DNA of 50,643 nt from Erythrobacteraceae bacterium. GTDB lineage: Bacteria > Pseudomonadota > Alphaproteobacteria > Sphingomonadales > Sphingomonadaceae. Location: contig JAIXPX010000035.1 of the NCBI GenBank assembly GCA_027486035.1, positions 1 through 50,643 on the forward strand. Direction: 5' to 3'. The position numbers and the translations under genes were made by a program. Below, piece by piece: positions 46,926 through 50,643 of the stretch. The stretch's first letter is position 1. Each line of letters opens with the position of its first letter. The notes under the pieces were generated by a model that saw only the letters and a program-made list of their open reading frames with translations, had not been told where the DNA came from and made no database searches.

Positions 46926-47671
46926 CGCGCCGCATCCATCAGCTCGCGCATCCGGCGGATGGCGGTCTCGAGGCCGACGAACACCGCCTCGCCGATCAGA
47001 TAGTGGCCGATATTGAGCTCCGCGATCTGCGGGATGGCGGCGATCGGCTGCACATTGTCGAAGGTGAGGCCGTGGCCCGCGTGGGGCTCGATCCCGTTCT
47101 TGGCGGCGAGCGCGGCCATGTCGGTGATGCGGCGCAGTTCGCGCTCCACCTTGGCTTGGTCGCCGTCGAGGAAGGCATGGGCATATTCGCCGGTGTGGAA
47201 CTCCACCACCGGCGCGCCCAGGCGCAGGGCGGCGTCGAGCTGGCGCTCGTCCGCCTCGATGAACAGCGAGACGCGGATGCCGGCGCTGCGCAGTTCCTCG
47301 CAGATGGGGACCAGCGTGTTGTGCATCCCTGCTGCGTCGAGCCCGCCTTCGGTGGTGCGCTCCTCGCGCTTTTCGGGGACGATGCAGGCGGCGTGCGGGC
47401 GGTGGCGCAGGGCGATGGCGAGCATCTCGGGCGTCGCGGCCATTTCGAGATTGAGCGGCAGGTTGGTCGCCGCCTGAATGCGCGCCAGATCCTCGTCGCG
47501 GATATGGCGGCGGTCTTCGCGCAGGTGCGCGGTGATCCCGTCACCGCCGACAGCCGCGACGATCTCGGCCGCGCGCACCGGATCGGGATGATCCCCGCCG
47601 CGCGCGTTGCGGATCGTGGCGACGTGATCGATATTGACGCCGAGGCGCAGGTGCGAGGGGGTCAGGGTCAT
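46922..47671 (-). CDS. pdxJ: Pyridoxine 5'-phosphate synthase
   Basis: 249 residues. It condenses 1-deoxy-D-xylulose 5-phosphate with 3-amino-2-oxopropyl phosphate to give pyridoxine 5'-phosphate, the last ring-forming step of vitamin B6 synthesis (DXP-dependent route). Seen: [62 protein letters not shown] and [20 protein letters not shown]. The ATG overlaps the pyrE stop (ATGA). Confidence 0.97.
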   Translation of the reverse strand: MTLTPSHLRLGVNIDHVATIRNARGGDHPDPVRAAEIVAAVGGDGITAHLREDRRHIRDEDLARIQAATNLPLNLEMAATPEMLAIALRHRPHAACIVPEKREERTTEGGLDAAGMHNTLVPICEELRSAGIRVSLFIEADERQLDAALRLGAPVVEFHTGEYAHAFLDGDQAKVERELRRITDMAALAAKNGIEPHAGHGLTFDNVQPIAAIPQIAELNIGHYLIGEAVFVGLETAIRRMRELMDAAR

Positions 47672-48249
47672 TCCTTCCGGCTGCCGGGTTTGGTCACCGG
47701 TACGGCCGCCAGAGCCTCCGGGATGCTGCCTTCATCATAGGTCGGAAAGTCGATGGCGAGCAGCGGGTAGAACGGCACGCCCAGATCGACCGACCCGCAG
47801 GAGCGGTCGATGATCGCGCATTCGGCGATCACCTCGCCGCCCTCGCGGGCGACCGCGGCGATGGCTTCGCGGCTGGAGAGGCCGGTGGTGACCACGTCCT
47901 CGACCATCAGCACCCTCGCGCCCTTTTCGAGCGCGAAGCCGCGGCGCAGGTGGAAGGTGCCCTCGGGCCGCTCGAGGAACAGCGCGTCCTTGCCCAGGGC
48001 GCGGCCGACCTCGTGCCCGATGATGATCCCGCCCATCGCCGGGGAGACCACCACATCGACCTGTTCGCGCACCCCGGCGGGGATCGCGGCGACCACCGCT
48101 TCGGCGATGCGTGCGGCGCGGGCCGGGTTCATCAGAACCCGCGCGCATTGCAGGTAATGGCCGCTATGCCGGCCCGAAGAGAGCTTGAAGTGTCCTTCAA
48201 GAAGCGCGCCGGAGCTGCGGAACTCGGCCAGAACAGCCTCTTGATTCAT
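47668..48249 (-). CDS. pyrE: Orotate phosphoribosyltransferase
   Basis: 193 residues. It transfers phosphoribose from PRPP to orotate in pyrimidine synthesis. Seen: [40 protein letters not shown], and the PRPP loop [25 protein letters not shown] lies before ATG 48249. First gene of the run pyrE-pdxJ-membrane protein-acpS-lepB-DUF3089-ruvX, transcribed leftward; the first three are translationally coupled. Confidence 0.96.
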   Translation of the reverse strand: MNQEAVLAEFRSSGALLEGHFKLSSGRHSGHYLQCARVLMNPARAARIAEAVVAAIPAGVREQVDVVVSPAMGGIIIGHEVGRALGKDALFLERPEGTFHLRRGFALEKGARVLMVEDVVTTGLSSREAIAAVAREGGEVIAECAIIDRSCGSVDLGVPFYPLLAIDFPTYDEGSIPEALAAVPVTKPGSRKE

Positions 48250-48495
48250 GAACGAACTCCCTGAGAAGGATAGGCAAAAGGGCCTGATTGCGCGGCAGGC
48301 ATGGGCCCGTGCATAATTTTCTCCCTAGAAGCGCTTGAGGCCCTCGGCAAGCATCGCTAAGGGCGCAGGGGAAGCTGGCCCGAGGGCTGGCCAAACGCTG
48401 TCTGTAGCGGGTCTCAAGGGGGCTCATCGCGCGGGCGGTATGGGATCAGATTCGAACCACTTGGACACATTCTCATGGGTCAGAGGCACACCCGT

Positions 48496-49551
48496 ATGAA
48501 AAAGGCTATCCTGGCAGCGGTTGCTGCCGGGCTCGCGGCGTTCGCGCCGATGAGCGTTGTTGCGCAGGCTGCGGCTCCCGCGGCTCCGGCGGCTCCCGCA
48601 ACCACCGCTGCCGAGGCCGGCGCGGTCGCGGGGGCGCAGACCGCGTCCGGCGTCGAGGCCCTTCCGGGCACCAAGACCCCGGTCGAGGCCGCCGCTGCTC
48701 CGGCAGGCGAGGGTGGCTACACGCCCATGGCCCCGACCAAGGGCAAGGGCATGCCGACCTCCTACGAGGACGATCCGGTCAAGAGCATGACCTTCCAGGA
48801 CCAGTATTCGGACAATGGCGAATATGCCCTGTGGATGCATGACGTGATCCTGCTGCCGGTGATCACCGTGATCAGCCTGCTGGTGCTGGGCCTGCTGCTC
48901 TATGTCGTGGTGCGCTTCAACCGCCGCGCCAATCCGGTGGCCTCCAGGACCACCCACAACACCCTGATCGAGGTGGTCTGGACGATTGTCCCGGTGATCA
49001 TTCTGGTGATCATCGCCGTGCCCTCGATCACGCTGCTGGCGCGCCAGTACGAAACCCCGCCCGCCGATGCGGTCACCGTCAAGGCGACCGGCTATCAGTG
49101 GTACTGGGGCTACACCTATCCCGATCACGGCGATTTCGAGGTTGTCTCGAACATGCTCGACGAGGCCGAGGCGCTGAAGCGCGGCGAGCCGCACCAGCTG
49201 GCGGTGGACAACCGCATGGTCGTGCCGGCCGGCGTGCCGCTGCGCATCCAGACCACCGCCGACCTCGTGATCCACGCCTTCGCGGTGCCCTCGCTGTGGT
49301 TCAAGATGGACGCGGTGCCGGGCCGCCTCAACGAAAAGCTCCTGACCATCAAGGAGCCGGGCGTGTATTACGGCCAGTGTTCGGAACTGTGCGGCGCGCG
49401 TCATGGCTATATGCCGATCGTCGTCGAAGCGCTGCCCCCGGCCGAATTTGCTGCATGGGTGAAGGCGCAGGGTGGCTCGATGCCGGGCGAGGCTGAGGCT
49501 GCGCCCGCTGCCGCTGCCGCGCCCGCTGCCGCGCCTGCCGTTGCAAGCTAA
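48496..49551 (+). CDS. coxB: Cytochrome c oxidase subunit II (aa3 type)
   Basis: 351 residues from ATG 48496. Signal peptide (KKAILAAVAAGLAAFAPM), an Ala/Pro-rich stretch of about 40 residues, two membrane helices (~118-140 and ~160-180) and a periplasmic cupredoxin domain. The CuA ligands are all present: H260 (VIHAF), C295, C299, H303 and M306 in GQCSELCGARHGYM, and the electron-entry aromatic YQWYWGY. A C-terminal Ala/Pro-rich tail follows. It accepts electrons from cytochrome c. An ATG at 48475 is also in frame, but the later one starts the signal peptide. coxA follows after 38 bp. Confidence 0.96.
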   Translation: MKKAILAAVAAGLAAFAPMSVVAQAAAPAAPAAPATTAAEAGAVAGAQTASGVEALPGTKTPVEAAAAPAGEGGYTPMAPTKGKGMPTSYEDDPVKSMTFQDQYSDNGEYALWMHDVILLPVITVISLLVLGLLLYVVVRFNRRANPVASRTTHNTLIEVVWTIVPVIILVIIAVPSITLLARQYETPPADAVTVKATGYQWYWGYTYPDHGDFEVVSNMLDEAEALKRGEPHQLAVDNRMVVPAGVPLRIQTTADLVIHAFAVPSLWFKMDAVPGRLNEKLLTIKEPGVYYGQCSELCGARHGYMPIVVEALPPAEFAAWVKAQGGSMPGEAEAAPAAAAAPAAAPAVAS

Positions 49552-49583
49552 GATAGTCACAAGTTAAGAAGCGAAGAGAGTAG

Positions 49584-50643
<1,060 letters not shown>

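Overview
The window is GC-rich chromosomal DNA of an alphaproteobacterium, most likely Sphingomonadales and probably near Erythrobacter/Porphyrobacter. This placement is inferred from protein content and gene order: infA-maf-RNase E/G-yacG-tRNA-Phe, bolA divergent from a J-domain gene near cobS, a short-form HisG, and two large TonB-dependent receptors. Coding density is very high, and no transposase, integrase, phage gene, CRISPR array or rRNA was seen. Most of the window is housekeeping DNA. The more unusual points are regulatory sites and broken or rearranged loci, not a new multi-gene system.

Layout. 1-2565: the glmS tail and a membrane GGDEF/EAL protein. 2586-12187: purine genes purS-purQ and purC, separated by a block holding a TonB-dependent receptor (TBDT) behind a Pho-box-like repeat, an M16 peptidase and a DUF3857/transglutaminase gene broken by an in-frame TGA; tRNA-Phe(GAA) follows. 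12309-14278 (minus): infA, maf, RNase E/G-like and yacG, with a possible structure that hides the infA ribosome binding site. 14523-17774: a second TBDT carrying two copies of a Cys-bounded repeat. 17771-24000: FAD oxidoreductase, uvrC, OmpA-like protein and DUF885 peptidase. 24092-27478: carotenoid oxygenase divergent from a universal stress protein, with a perfect FNR/FixK-type box between them, then tesB.

27602-33342 (minus): hisG-hisD-nusB, then a perfect 16-bp parS palindrome, thiL and a K+-independent type H+-pumping pyrophosphatase (hppA). 33382-43493: a mix of DUF2332, alpha/beta hydrolase + SDR, NUDIX + BolA, J-domain protein, GST, MpaB-family protein, a CobS-like ATPase without cobT beside it, a class A penicillin-binding protein and two hotdog thioesterases. 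43588-48249 (minus): pyrE, pdxJ, a small membrane protein, acpS, lepB, DUF3089 and ruvX. 48496-end: coxB and the start of coxA of an aa3-type cytochrome oxidase.

How the parts may work together. The two oxygen or energy elements (cox genes; FNR box at the stress gene) suggest an aerobe that senses low oxygen. The parS site suggests that part of the window lies in the ParB-bound region near the replication origin. The Pho box suggests that the first receptor is made under phosphate limitation. These three statements are inferences from sequence motifs.
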